From Panagrolaimus kolymaensis (Eukaryota > Nematoda > Chromadorea > Rhabditida > Panagrolaimidae), in assembly GCA_028622995.1 (NCBI GenBank), contig JAJQJQ010000019.1, forward strand, positions 2,604,001-2,668,000: 64,000 nucleotides of DNA. The letters run 5' to 3'. A model generated the notes under the pieces. That model saw only the letters and a program-made list of their open reading frames with translations. It did no database searches and was not told the origin of the DNA. This document shows positions 1-10,494 of this stretch, piece after piece. The first letter of the stretch is position 1. Every line of letters begins with the position of its first letter. A program made the position numbers and the translations under genes.

Positions 1-1
1 G

Positions 2-427
2 CATGGATTAGAAAAATTTGATTTAAAAGATTTTAAAGGCGATATGAAACCCGCGGAAAATCTTGGAGAATCCATTGCAATTTTATACCATTTAAATTTG
101 GATAATCCCACCGTGAATCATGAACTTGATGATTCTTTTGCAACTTATATTCATAAAGAATATCCCTGCCACGAGGCTGCTCTCAAAAATTGTTATCCCG
201 AAAAATATCAAGCATTTAATATTATTTCTTCAAATAATTTGGAAATGAATCAAAAACAAGAAATTAAAAATATTGCTGCAGCATTTTTTGATTATGATAA
301 AATTAAGGATGACGAAATCGAAGGCGAAAATGAGCCTCTGGAAGAAGAGGAAGAAGAAAATAATGAAACCGAAGATGGCGGTGAATCAGAAACTGCAAGT
401 GGCGAAACTAAAGAAGAAAAAAGTTAA
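2..427 (+). CDS. 3' part of an unrecognised gene with an acidic C-terminal tail (partial)
   Basis: The reading frame is open to the left edge of the window, so the first Met (position 44) is probably internal and this is the last exon of a longer gene. About 140 residues are visible. The first 100 are mixed, with no transmembrane segment and no domain I recognise; they include a Cys-containing stretch (EYPCHEAALKNCYPEKY). The last 40 residues are dominated by Glu, with runs of E and a Lys-rich end (KEEKS). A tail of this kind is common in nuclear or chaperone-like proteins but does not identify a function. The stop is followed by an A/T-rich 3' flank. Coding status is supported by the length of open frame in very A/T-rich DNA. 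Confidence 0.6.
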   Translation, partial: HGLEKFDLKDFKGDMKPAENLGESIAILYHLNLDNPTVNHELDDSFATYIHKEYPCHEAALKNCYPEKYQAFNIISSNNLEMNQKQEIKNIAAAFFDYDKIKDDEIEGENEPLEEEEEENNETEDGGESETASGETKEEKS

Positions 428-851
428 GAAAACAATTGAAAAAATCACTTAAACTATTTTTTATTTATTTATGTGCATTTTTTTGTTTTTGAAGTTTAAT
501 TAACATACATCGTTTCTCAAATGTGTCTATAATTTTTATTAATGCATTTCAGCATTGAAACCAAAAGAAAGATAAAACGGTCTCATCATTATCAGTCAGG
601 CATTTTCTTCTTTTGATGGGGAAAAAACAATAAAAAAAGTTTATTCATGAAATCAAAAAAAATTTAAAAAAAGATAAAACCAAAAAAATGGAAATACAAT
701 TTTGAAAGAGATTCTAAAGAAGATAAAGTTCTCTGCCGCCGTCATTTTTTTTTATATACAAAACAGTTACATATTTTGGATTTTATTTTTTTATTTTCAT
801 TTTTACAAATTTAAATAACACAAAAAAATACAGACAAAAAACGTTTTTTCT
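428..851. other. Convergent intergenic A/T-rich stretch
   Basis: This stretch lies between the end of the acidic-tailed gene (+) and the end of a 7TM receptor gene (-). It should hold both 3' UTRs. It is rich in A and T runs. No open frame or RNA gene was recognised. Confidence 0.5.
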
Positions 852-2287
852 TCAAGTAACATTGGGAGTTAAAACTTTTTTGGTGGGGACTGATTTTTTG
901 GTGGTTGAAGAATTATTACTTTGAATGGAAATGGCATTTCTTTTTCGAATTTTATTAATTGAATGCACAAAAGTCACACAACATATTAATCCATCCAAAG
1001 CGGATAAAGTTCGAGAGTATGAACCCAAAATATTATTTGCTGATTGACCAGTCATAAGTAAAACGGTGAAAGCCACACATTGAATAAATAAATCCAAAAG
1101 AGTGTGAATGAGTAAAATCTTTTGAACCAAAAAAGCCATATCTCTTTGATTTTTTAATGTTGATAAAAATTTTGTTTTTTTGAGTAAAATACTTAAAATT
1201 CCAAAAGCAATAAAATTAAATCCTGAATTAATTAAACGCAAAATGTTTCGACGGCTTTCTATGGAACTTTCTTTACTCATCGCACTGGGTGAAAAGTTTG
1301 CTAAAAAATGGACACATTAAAAACATAAAAAAAAATTAACAAAAAAGCTGTGTTTTCTAAATTTTATTAACCAAATTTTTTCGTCTTCAAACTTTTTCAT
1401 TTTTTTAGTTTATTATTTCATAACTTTTTTTACTTACGAGCTTTTTCTGGAAATGTTTTGGGCGTTGAAGTAATAACGGCTTCAATCATAAATCCAATAA
1501 CAGCTAAAACAAAAATAATATTCAACCAAAAAATAAATCGTTGAATTTTTTGTAATTTTGTTCGATTAAATATTGCAAAAACAAAACATCTTTCCAAAGT
1601 TGAAAATAAAAGAGACACTGCTGCAGCGGGCATAAGACAAAAATATATCATTGCACTGAGGTAGAAATATTTAGGATCATAGATTATTGCTAAAAAAATT
1701 AACAAAAAATTAAAAAACTTCAATAAATAAATTAGAGATTTCAGATTATCAAAAACTCAGTCCTGCATCGAAGGGTGTTAAAGTATTTAGGGAAAAAAGT
1801 CATTGAAAAAAATTAACTGTTTGAATTTCAACGTACGAAATTACAAAGTAAAAAAAGTAATCAAATTACAAGTTTTATAATTTTCGTGGTGAGATAGCAA
1901 TTTAACAATATTTTCGCTTCAAGACTGGCAATACACTAAACTTTTTCATAATTTGTATTTATTTTATCCTTTTTAAATTAAAAAAAATCACGAAGAAAAT
2001 GTAACTTTTAAAATAAATTAAGAAATTAACTAACTATTTGGTCTCCAAAGTGCTAAAACATAAGTATTATGAAGTAGCGTAGAAATCGCAATAATAATCC
2101 ATAAAACTGAATGAAAAATAAGTATCGGAGAAATATATATTTGTTTTTTATATAAATCCATAAAAACCCAATATAAAGTTTTAGAATTATAAATAATAAC
2201 AATGGAATGAGAAATTTGAACAAAAATAGATTCCACCAAAATTAAATAAAATAAATATGGATAAATTTCAGAAGTCGATGATGCCAT
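852..2287 (-). CDS. Nematode seven-transmembrane (serpentine) receptor-like protein, 3 exons
   Basis: My model joins 2287-2035, 1689-1438 and 1300-852, giving 317 residues. The introns fit in phase: the first joins WRPN to TIIYDPKYF and the second ends in TTTTTTAG. The protein is a string of hydrophobic segments compatible with seven membrane helices. It ends in a polar Ser/Thr/Lys tail with no further domain. It aligns by eye with the receptor at 57044-58615: the LWRPN end of an early helix, a (L)ERC / LDRC motif after the third helix, and a GSYSRTL versus GPYSNTL turn before the last helix. It is probably a plasma-membrane chemoreceptor-type GPCR. The family name, ligand and coupling cannot be deduced. 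It is divergent from the MED11-like gene at 3228, with a 940-base gap between starts. Confidence 0.7.
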
Positions 2288-3221
2288 AATTTTTTTTATT
2301 AAACAAAAAAATTGAGAAAGAAAGAACTTTGTAGTTTTTTAAAGAGTGGCTTACTGTAGCAATGTAGCTAGCCTTTTTTTTATTTTTTTCTATTTCTAAC
2401 AATTATTTATTTTTCTTTAGTTTTATGTAGTGTAAAAAAAATCTTAAAATTGCCGCTAATTATTTTTTTTTATTTCCTCAACCTTTTTCTGTTCTGACTC
2501 ATGAAATAAAATGGGAAATGAAAACTTAGACAATTGAATTTAAAAAATATATATAAAAAAGAAATATGCAGTAATTTTCTTAAACCTATGTCTAAATCCT
2601 TTTAATGACAAATTAATTATTAGATAATTAGTTATCTTTACTTTCTTTGATAGTAATTAATTAATTAATTTTTTTAGATCAAATTCTAATTAATTTATCG
2701 AAAGAAAAATATTGTTTCATGGAATTTGAAATCTTTTTTAAAAAGTTTCAAAAATATAGACAAATATTTAAAAATTTAAATAATAAGGAAAGATTTTAAT
2801 ATTTATTTTTTTGTGATTTCACGCTTTTCATTTGATTACGGTAGTTCGAATAAATATAAAATAAATATGCGCAATTGGGAGGCATCATTAATTCTGATGT
2901 TTGTTTACGCCTTTTATAAATTATGTGTAGCCAAAATTATAAACAAATTTGTTCCACTTTAATAAATATTATTATTTCTTTATTTTATTAATTAACAGAA
3001 AAAATATCTTTATGATAAAAAAAAATGAGTAACTTAATTATATGTACATAAAAAACACAAAAAAGGGACCATTTTTGTCATAAAAAAGAAATTTAATTGT
3101 TTCACCACGAAAAAATAAAATCTGAAAAAGCAAATTATTTTCTCGTGTGCTTTTTTTTTCTCTAAATTCCATCCAACAAATAAATAATTATTTTATTATT
3201 TTTAAATTAATTTTTTTGTAG
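2288..3221. promoter_or_regulatory. Divergent intergenic region between 7TM receptor and MED11-like gene
   Basis: About 930 bases separate the two divergent starts, so promoters for both genes should be here. The sequence is A/T-rich, with TTAATTAATTAA-type runs near 2655-2672. No defined factor site was recognised. A TTTTTTTGTAG acceptor ends at 3221, seven bases before the downstream ATG. It could be a trans-splicing acceptor or the end of a 5' UTR intron. Confidence 0.4.
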
Positions 3222-3227
3222 AAAATA

Positions 3228-4892
3228 ATGTCCGATTCTCAAGATGGCATTTCATCTCCAATGTCTCCAAGCGTTCATGCGTTAAATGATGGAAGTGGAG
3301 GAGGAAGCAGCAGCAATACCAACAACACCAAACTCGCTGGTGGTGAAATGGATAATATAAATGTTGAAAGAAAAATTCGTGAAATGATTTTAATTTTATC
3401 TAATTGTGTTGGAGATGTTTCAAAAGAAAAACAAGTAAATTTTTCTAAACCCGAAAATAGATTTTAGAATATATAAATTTACATATTTTTTGATTTTTAG
3501 TTATCAATCAAAAAAATGGAAGACCACACAAATAATTTAAAAAAATGTTTGGCTGATATTGAATTGGGTTTAACGGAACAATTAAAACTCATGGAAGATT
3601 CTCTTATGTCCACCGATTTTAATTGTTGCAGATCACTTTATGATCATCAAATAGAAACAATGGATGACATGTATCAAGGAATGAGAAAATTTTTGGGTGA
3701 TGCCATTCAACGTAAAAATATCGTCCTTGATGACGATGATGAAGAGGAAGGAAATTATAAAAATGAAATCGAAGAAATCGATCCAGCAAATTTTCCTAAA
3801 CCTGTGTTACCAATGAATTCAGAATTTATTGGTCGAAGTATTCTTAAAATTTCGGAGAATAAAGAAAAAGAAAAAGCAGCCGATGATGAAAATATTCTTA
3901 AACGATTTAGAATAAGCAAAAATGTTTATAAAAGGCTTTTTCAAGCTCCGGAAGAAGAATATCAATATCCAGCCCTTTATCGAATCCCAGATAAATTGGC
4001 GTTTCATAAAGCTTTAAAAGATAAAAATATTAATTTTGTCGTTGATGAACTTTGGGAAAGTGAAGGCCTCCTTCGTGCGGAAGGTTTCGCACTTTTAGCT
4101 GGAGCAGATAAATTTATTGATGCCGACGACGAAGACGCAGAAGACAAAGAAGTTTCTGAAAGGGGCAGCAAAGTTGAAGAAATTATGGAAGGAGTAGCAA
4201 CAAGCGATGATTTAGAAGCTCCAGCACCCTCCTCTTCACCCATGACCGATGATGTTCGAGAATTAGAAACATTAATCGAAAAAATGAAACTCGATTATCA
4301 AAAGGCTAAGAAAAAATATGAAGAATATAAAGAAATGTTGGATAAAAATGAAGAACCCAAACCTGATTCAAAATATGTGGATTTACTTAAAGTTGAAGCA
4401 AAGCAACTTAAAATAACCCTTAAAAATGCATTGGAACATCGAAATGAAATTCGAAATTGGAATGAAGAAGATTTAAAACAACGAAAAAAGGATAAACTTG
4501 CTCGAAAGCTTCTTGAAGCACATAAAAAACCTAAAATTTCTAAATCAGCAACTGCAACGGAAGAAAAATCTTTGGAATATATGTCTTCATCAAGTTCTTC
4601 ATCATCCTCAGAATCTAATGGACCTGGAAGTGTTCAATCGGATGCAAGTTTTCTTAATTCTGATTCTAGCGCTCTTTCACCCGAAGAAGAAACTCCTAAA
4701 AATAAAAACCATGAAGCTTCAGAAGAAGGAGGCGGAGAAGAAGCAGGCGATCAACAACAACAAGAACAAGGTGGAGATGAAAGTTATGCATCTGGAGGAG
4801 GGTATAATTTTGAAGACGAATCATCCTTACAACAACTTCCATCATCCAATCAAGAAGAAGATGAACAAGATGTTGAGATGGGAGAATCTTAA
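3228..4892 (+). CDS. MED11-like protein with a long acidic C-terminal extension (paralogue of the gene at 9995)
   Basis: The model joins 3228-3434 and 3501-4892 (intron GTAAAT...TTTTTAG), giving 532 residues. Residues about 45-130 resemble Mediator subunit 11: a VERKIREM...VSKEK helix matching the family's E-I-x...LSKEK segment, then a second helix pair ending near FLGDAI. The short gene at 9995-10494 has the same fold signature, an identical 69-codon first exon and the intron at the same codon boundary, so the two are duplicates. Beyond residue about 130 comes a 400-residue tail: acidic runs, a conserved-looking block (FRISKNVYKRLF to AEGFALL), a charged coiled-coil-like region at about 320-430, then a Ser/Glu/Gln-rich low-complexity end. 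I recognise no known domain in the tail. MED11 normally sits in the Mediator head module. Whether this version still enters Mediator is unknown. Confidence 0.7.
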
Positions 4893-5034
4893 TCTTTTGT
4901 ATTTTTTTAAAAATTTACTGATTTTTTAAAACTTTTTAAATTTTGTATGATCTCAAATGTTAAAAGTTAAAAAGAAAATTCATATTCTTGATTTTATTAA
5001 TACACATACAAGTTAACAAAAGTAATGGGAGGAA

Positions 5035-6639
5035 TTAAGATGAAATATTTTCGGGATTGATATCTTCAATAATTTGAGTTATTTCGGTTTTAGTTAATCG
5101 AGCTTGATCTGATTTTATCTCGATGGCATTTGAATTTCCACTTGCTTTATCCACAGCTGAAACTTTTAAAATTCAATTTTCATCGATTTTAAAAGTAACC
5201 ATAATATCTGGAATACCAGCAGCAACAGGAGGGATATTTAGAATGAATGTTCCCAAATGTCGATTTTCCTTAGTAGTCGGGTTTTCTCCTTCAAACACAC
5301 GGATGTTGACCGAAGTTTGATTTTCGTAGCTCGTTGTAAAAAGTTTAGTCTTTTCAACCGGGAAACGAGTGTTACGATTGATAAGAATTTTAAATATATC
5401 TTTAAAACCTTTTTTGAAGGTACCCGCGCTAATTCCAAGTGAATATGGAACGACATCAAGCAGACGAATATTTTTTATACTTGTATCAGTGCATTCAGTT
5501 AAATATGCTGCAAGTAAAGTGGCTCCATAAGCTACAGCTTCATCTGCATTTATATTAGCTTTTAATTCTTTTCCATCAAAAAAATTTGATAATGTTCGTC
5601 GAACAAATGGAATCCGAGTTGATCCACCAACAAGAATAATTTCAGAAATATAAGATTTAGAAAGTTTTGCTTCTTTTAAAGCATCTTTCACGGGTGCAAG
5701 AGTTTTTTCAACCAATTCTCCACAAAGATCATCAAATCGTGCTCGAGTTATTTTACATTGAAAATCTATTTCACCATGAATGCAATCTACTTCAATCGAT
5801 GCCACCGGATTCTTGCTTAACAATCGTTTAGCTTTTTCACAAGCATTTTTTAATCGGCAAATTGCTCGAGGATCCGTCGACAAGTCGAAATTATGTTTTT
5901 GCTTAAATTCATTTACACAAAATTTCACAAGAATATTATCAAAATCTTCTCCACCCAAATGTGTGTCACCCGACACAGCGAGAACTTCAACCCAACCATC
6001 TTTAATTTTAATAATGGAAACATCAAAAGTGCCACCACCCAAATCATAAACTAACAAAGTTTTTTTTTCTTTAGTTATTACTCGAAAGCCATATGCCAAT
6101 GCAGCGGCTGTTGGTTCATTAATAATTCGTAAAACATTTAATCCAGCAATTTTTCCCGCATCAATAGTAGCTTGTTTTTGAGAATCATTAAAATATGCTG
6201 GAACTGTTATAACCGCTTCAGTAACAAGATGGCCCAAATAATCTTCAGCAGTTTTTTTCATTTTAGTCAAAATTAAAGCACTTATTTCTTCGGGAGTTAT
6301 AACCTTTTTGAAATTCTCAAATTCGATTTCAATTGCAGCATTACCATTTTTTGAAACAATCGTAAATGGCCAATCTTTTATATCTTTTTGAACTTCAACA
6401 TCATCAAAACGTTGCCCCATTAATCTTTTGACAGCAAAAATAGTATTTTTAGGATTTCGATGCATTCGATCTTTCGCACCTTCCCCAACTAATTTTTCTT
6501 CATCATCAAATGCAATTATGGATGGAGTAGTTCGATTACCAAAATTATTAGCAATAATTTCAACATTTCCATTTTCGAATACTCCAACGCATGAATATGT
6601 TGTCCCTAAATCAATTCCAATCGCTTTTGAAGTTGCCAT
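5035..6639 (-). pseudogene. HSP70 family chaperone copy, intronless, broken by in-frame TGA and missing the lid
   Basis: Starting at the Met at 6639 ([20 protein letters not shown]), the frame runs 488 codons to a TGA at 5175-5173. All three HSP70 signatures are present: [21 protein letters not shown] and [14 protein letters not shown]. The ATPase domain is therefore complete, followed by most of the beta substrate-binding domain. The TGA replaces the normally invariant Gly of the family's DxNGIL motif (here DEN-stop-ILKVSAVDKASG). The same frame then continues with recognisable HSP70 sequence to a TAA at 5035. Even with the TGA ignored, the copy ends about 100 residues early and lacks the helical lid and EEVD tail. 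It is a decaying or truncated, possibly retroposed, copy. A longer upstream Met at 6687 adds a hydrophobic stretch ([13 protein letters not shown]), but the MATSK start fits cytosolic HSP70s better. Confidence 0.8.
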
Positions 6640-6984
6640 TGTAAACCAACAAAAAAGAAAGAAGGAGAATTTAATAAATAAATGCAAACGTCAAAAAAAA
6701 AAAATTGGCCGCGGTAAAAAAAAGGAATAAAAATTTGTAAATAACACACATAAATGAAAGTTTATAAAAAGAATAAAAAAACCAATTAATCAAATAATTG
6801 ATAAAAAAAAAAGAAGTGTGTTTTGTTAAACGAAGGAAAAATAAACTCTTGTTTTTTGTCTTGAAAAAATTTTTGCAAGAAGCATAGAAAATATTTAGCA
6901 AAAGTAAAAATCTTTATTTATAATAACAAAATTTAAAATTCAATACATATATTTACATACAAATCAACAACAATAACATTTTCA
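6640..6984. other. Short intergenic gap between HSP70 copy and SEPSECS
   Basis: Both flanking genes are on the minus strand. The gap of about 345 bases should hold the SEPSECS 3' UTR and whatever promoter the HSP70 copy has. It is A/T-rich with poly-A/T runs. I saw no clear array of nGAAn heat-shock elements. Confidence 0.4.
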
Positions 6985-8699
6985 TTATGATGTTTTCATT
7001 TCTAACATAACATTTCGCAATCTTTCAACAACTTCTTCAGCTTCTTCAGGAGTCATTCCAACACCAGCTGCCACAGTGATATAAGGAGAAAGTTGTATAT
7101 TACAATGAGATCCAAAATCAATCAAATTTAATCCATTTACATCTGTTGCAGATCCATTTGAAACAACAACCCTAAAAACAATCGAAGGTAAGAAGGATGA
7201 ATCCAAAAAAGTAAAGCAAATACCTTGAACCAGTAACTTTATATCGCGAAAATAATATTCCACCAAGTTTTTTGCATTCTTCTTCTGGGAATGATGTTAA
7301 GGACATTGCTGAAAATTACAAATTTACAAACTTAGAAATAGACAGAAAAGCATACCTATCGAAATTCCATTTCCTTCAGGTTCTATAATCACTTCATTAA
7401 ATTCCTTCGCCAATGTTTCCATTCGTTGCTTTAACAAAGCATAAACTTCTTCTCTATCAGCTATCATTTTTCGTAATCCTATTTTTCCCATATGTAAAAC
7501 AGTCAGCAAAAAATCTCTTGATGGTACTGAACTTGCTCGACCCGGATAAAGCTTCCCAACTTTGGTTACAAATTCTTTTCTAGATGAGGCAACTATTGAT
7601 CCACCAACAGGAGTAAGAAAATTCTTATCAGTTGATTGAACAAACAAATCGATTAAATCAGAAGATAAAGCTGCTTCAAGTTGAGAAATGATTGGCTTTG
7701 ATTGAAGACCATAAGCATTGTTGACCAGATGAAAGAAGCCATGTTGTCGTGAAAATTTTCCATTTAATATCATTGAATCAGGTTTTCGTGGAGCAAAGCA
7801 TGAAGTTGTTGAAAGAATACATAGTATATTTGCTTTGTCAATGCCTTCCATAGCAGCATCAAGATCGCTTTCATCAATTCCAAGTTCACAAAGAGTTTGG
7901 TCTGTAGAGGATGTAATAGGTTTTTGATCAATAACAATTGGAGTTAAACCTAAATTAGTAGTTGCGTTAGTTAAGGATTAAAGTTAAATAATACACATAG
8001 TACCTGCAGCGAATATGGATTTCAAACAAGATTTTTGATCAATTCTTGAAAAAATTACATGTGTACTACACGGTCGAAGTTGTTTCAGCGTTAATAACGA
8101 TAATGTTAAAGCCATTCCAGTGCAAACAGGTAATACGAGAGTTTTCTTGCAGCTTTCTAAGCCTAAAAATCTTCACATCTATGATAAAGTTAAACATTCA
8201 AGTATCCAACCAAGAACTTTCATAGCTTCTAACGCTATCGAATTTGCCAATGAATTCAACATCGATGATCCAATTGCCTTTGGTTGAGCTTCAGCAACAT
8301 TACCACTTCTTCCAATTCCATGAGTTAACCTAAAAATAAAAAGTGAATATAAAGCTTTGTCAAAAATGCTAAAAACAAACCCAAAATTTAGTCTTCCAAC
8401 CAATGGACATGCAATTCTGCCTTCTCTTTCACCAGCTCCAACAGCATCATCAAAATTATTCGAATCTGCATCAGCTAAGTTTTCCATTAATTGTATTAAT
8501 AAACCTTCGGAGAAACCATTTTCTGGAAGTTTATGCTGAAAAAAGTAAAACATGGATAAAATCTTTGAAGTTTGATGGAAGTAATTCTTACCGAAATCAA
8601 AAGTTCATCAATTTTATTTGAAGCTCGTTTAACCACATTTCTCACGGCTTTTTGTTGTTCAGATGATAGCATATTTTGTTTATAGAGTTTTGTAATCAA
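6985..8699 (-). CDS. SEPSECS: O-phosphoseryl-tRNA(Sec):selenocysteinyl-tRNA synthase (SepSecS), 7 exons
   Basis: This PLP enzyme converts phosphoseryl-tRNA(Sec) to selenocysteinyl-tRNA(Sec) using selenophosphate, the last step of selenocysteine synthesis. The model joins 8699-8592, 8535-8381, 8329-8211, 8162-8004, 7949-7356, 7308-7224 and 7171-6985, giving 468 residues (human about 501). All phases agree. Diagnostic segments are GAGEREGR, THGIGRSG followed by AEAQPKA, DQKSC, STTSCFAPR, VNNAYG, STDKNF and YPGRASS. The Lys of DKNF, near residue 289, corresponds to the PLP-binding Lys of the family. The third donor is chosen as CTTG/GTTGGA because it restores the exact family spacing. A second Met at codon 10 (MLSSEQQ) is an equally possible start. 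Divergent from PRPF38A, with about 300 bases between starts. Its integrity implies the species still makes selenoproteins. Confidence 0.93.
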
Positions 8700-9003
8700 A
8701 AAATGGAATGTTAGAAATGAAAAAAACGTTGAAGAAAAACTTTAGAAAAAAGTGTTTGTTTGATTGAAGTTTTTTGAAAGTCCACCTTTTTATGGAGTCT
8801 TTGGCAAAATACGAAGCAGTAGCATCTTGTGAAAAAATGTTTCGCAACCTTCAAAAACTTTCTTCAAGCTTGTTACTTTCTTGATTTCTATCTTCTTCGA
8901 ACTTTTCTGATTTATCAATCGTGCTAATTCGTTATTTATCTATTTACTAACATTACAAACTCGCTAATCTCCAAATTTTTTTTCAGATTCATTTCAATCA
9001 ATT
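8700..9003. promoter_or_regulatory. Divergent promoter region SEPSECS / PRPF38A, with splice-acceptor-like site before PRPF38A
   Basis: About 300 bases lie between the two opposite starts, so the two housekeeping genes probably share a compact bidirectional promoter. A strong TTTTTTTTCAG acceptor ends at 8986, 17 bases before the PRPF38A ATG. It fits a spliced-leader trans-splicing site or a 5' UTR intron end. No spliced-leader gene is seen in the window. Confidence 0.45.
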
Positions 9004-9894
9004 ATGGCAAATCGATTACAACGTGAAGGAGCAGTAGTTCGTGGAAGAAATCCTCAAAATTTGATTGAAAAAATTATTAAAACTCGTATTTATGAATCTC
9101 TTTATTGGAAGGAACAATGCTTTGGTCTTGCAACAGAAAATATCATTGATAAAGGTGCTGAACTTCGATTTATTGGTGGTGTATATGGTGGAAATTTTAA
9201 AGCTACACCTTTTCTTTGTTTAACATTGAAATTACTTCAACTTCAACCGGAAAAAGAAATTATTGTTGAATTTATTCGTCAAGATGATTTTAAGTAAGTT
9301 TTTCTTGCATTTTCTCTGTTAGTTTACATGTTTTTGGTTTATCATTGATAGATGTTTACCGCATACTTTTTCAGATACATCAGAGCTCTTGGTGCATATT
9401 ACATTCGACTTACATTTACTCCTGTTGAAATTTACAAATACTTGGAGCCTCTGTACAATGATTATCGAAAGATTAGATATATGAACAAAGAAGGTCGATT
9501 TGAACTCGTGCACATGGATGAATTTATTGATAACTTGATCACAAAGGAACATTATCTTGATATCAAACTTCCTCAAATTCCAGTAAGCATATCTTTATCT
9601 CACTAGGGACTTACTAATTGTATCCATTTTTAGCGTCGACAAGCTTTAGAAGAAATCGATCAAATTGAAATGTATGTATCTGTATTGGATGATGAAATAG
9701 AAAAGATTGATGTATCAGATGATTCAGAAGATGAAAAACGAAAGAAGCCTAAACCTCGTCTTGTATCTCGTAAACGAAGTCGATCTCGCTCTCGTTCACC
9801 CAAACGACGTGGAGGAAAGAAAAATGAAGAAGACGAAATTGCTGAAGCTAATGAACTTCGTGCAAAACTTGGATTGGCACCTTTGGAACGTTAA
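9004..9894 (+). CDS. PRPF38A: Pre-mRNA-splicing factor 38A (Prp38 family), 3 exons
   Basis: This is a component of the U4/U6.U5 tri-snRNP needed to activate the spliceosome, acting in the nucleus. The model joins 9004-9293, 9375-9582 and 9634-9894, giving 252 residues in continuous phase. The PRP38 domain covers about residues 1-180: an N-terminal NPQNLIEKIIKTRIYES, then YWKEQCFGL, a GGVYGG turn, and FTPVEIYKYLEPLYNDYRK. The C-terminus has the expected RS-like basic tail (RKRSRSRSRSPKRRGG) and ends AKLGLAPLER. It is shorter than the human protein (about 312) because the RS tail is reduced. The MANR start is family-typical. A polyadenylation-like AATAAA sits at 9957. It is convergent with MED11, about 100 bases apart. 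Confidence 0.95.
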
Positions 9895-9994
9895 ACACTA
9901 TTTTTTGTTGTTTTTTTTGTTTTTGTGATTTATTTATTTATGCATATTTTTTAAACAATAAAAAAGACATTAAAACAAACAATATTAGACAGAT

Positions 9995-10494
9995 TTATTG
10001 ATCAACAACTAGTTGTTTATCAGCTTTATGTAAAGCATTATGAAAAACTTTGACAATCATTTCATACATTTCATCCATAGTTTCAATTTGATAATCATAA
10101 ATTGATGGAGCACAATTGAATTCAGATGACATAAGAGATTCTTCCATAATATTTAGTTGTTCAGTCAATCCATGTTCAATATTAGCTAAACATTTTCGCA
10201 AAGCATTGGTATGATTTTCCATTTTGTGTTCAGATACCTATAAATAGCACACGATTACATATGTTTTTGAGAGCTAAAAAAGTTTACCTTTGTTTCTTTT
10301 GAAATATCTCCAATAAAATTAGAAAGAATTTGAATCAAATCTCGAATTCGTCGTTCAACTGTTACAATTTCTTTCGATGGTTTTGTTGTTGGTGGATTTT
10401 CTTTATCATCATCATCCATGAACATTGTTGCTTTTGATGTTGGTAATTCTTCTTCATCATCATCTTCTGAACTTGACATATATGACGAAGCCAT
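9995..10494 (-). CDS. MED11: Mediator complex subunit 11, 2 exons
   Basis: The model joins 10494-10288 and 10237-9995, giving 149 residues, close to the family's usual size. An acidic N-terminus (SSEDDDEEE) leads to the MED11 core: VERRIRDLIQILSNFIGDISKE, then the second-exon helix RKCLANIEHGLTEQLNIMEE, then YDYQIETMDEMYEMIVKVF. This order matches the animal MED11 pattern of a first helix ending in LSKEK, a middle helix and a C-terminal helix. MED11 pairs with MED22 in the Mediator head and supports pre-initiation complex formation with RNA polymerase II. The intron follows codon 69, exactly as in the long paralogue at 3228. Identification is by eye on a small, fast-evolving family, so it is good but not certain. 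Confidence 0.72.

Noticed and set aside
4004..4243. Ser-rich minus-strand frame within the MED11-like gene
   Set aside because: It is complementary to acidic GAA/GAT-rich codons. No independent signals support it.
5173..5175. TGA in HSP70 as a selenocysteine codon, tempting because SEPSECS is next door
   Set aside because: The position is the invariant Gly of NGIL, where Sec has no precedent I know of. No SECIS-like stem was evident downstream, and the frame ends early anyway. A nonsense mutation is simpler.
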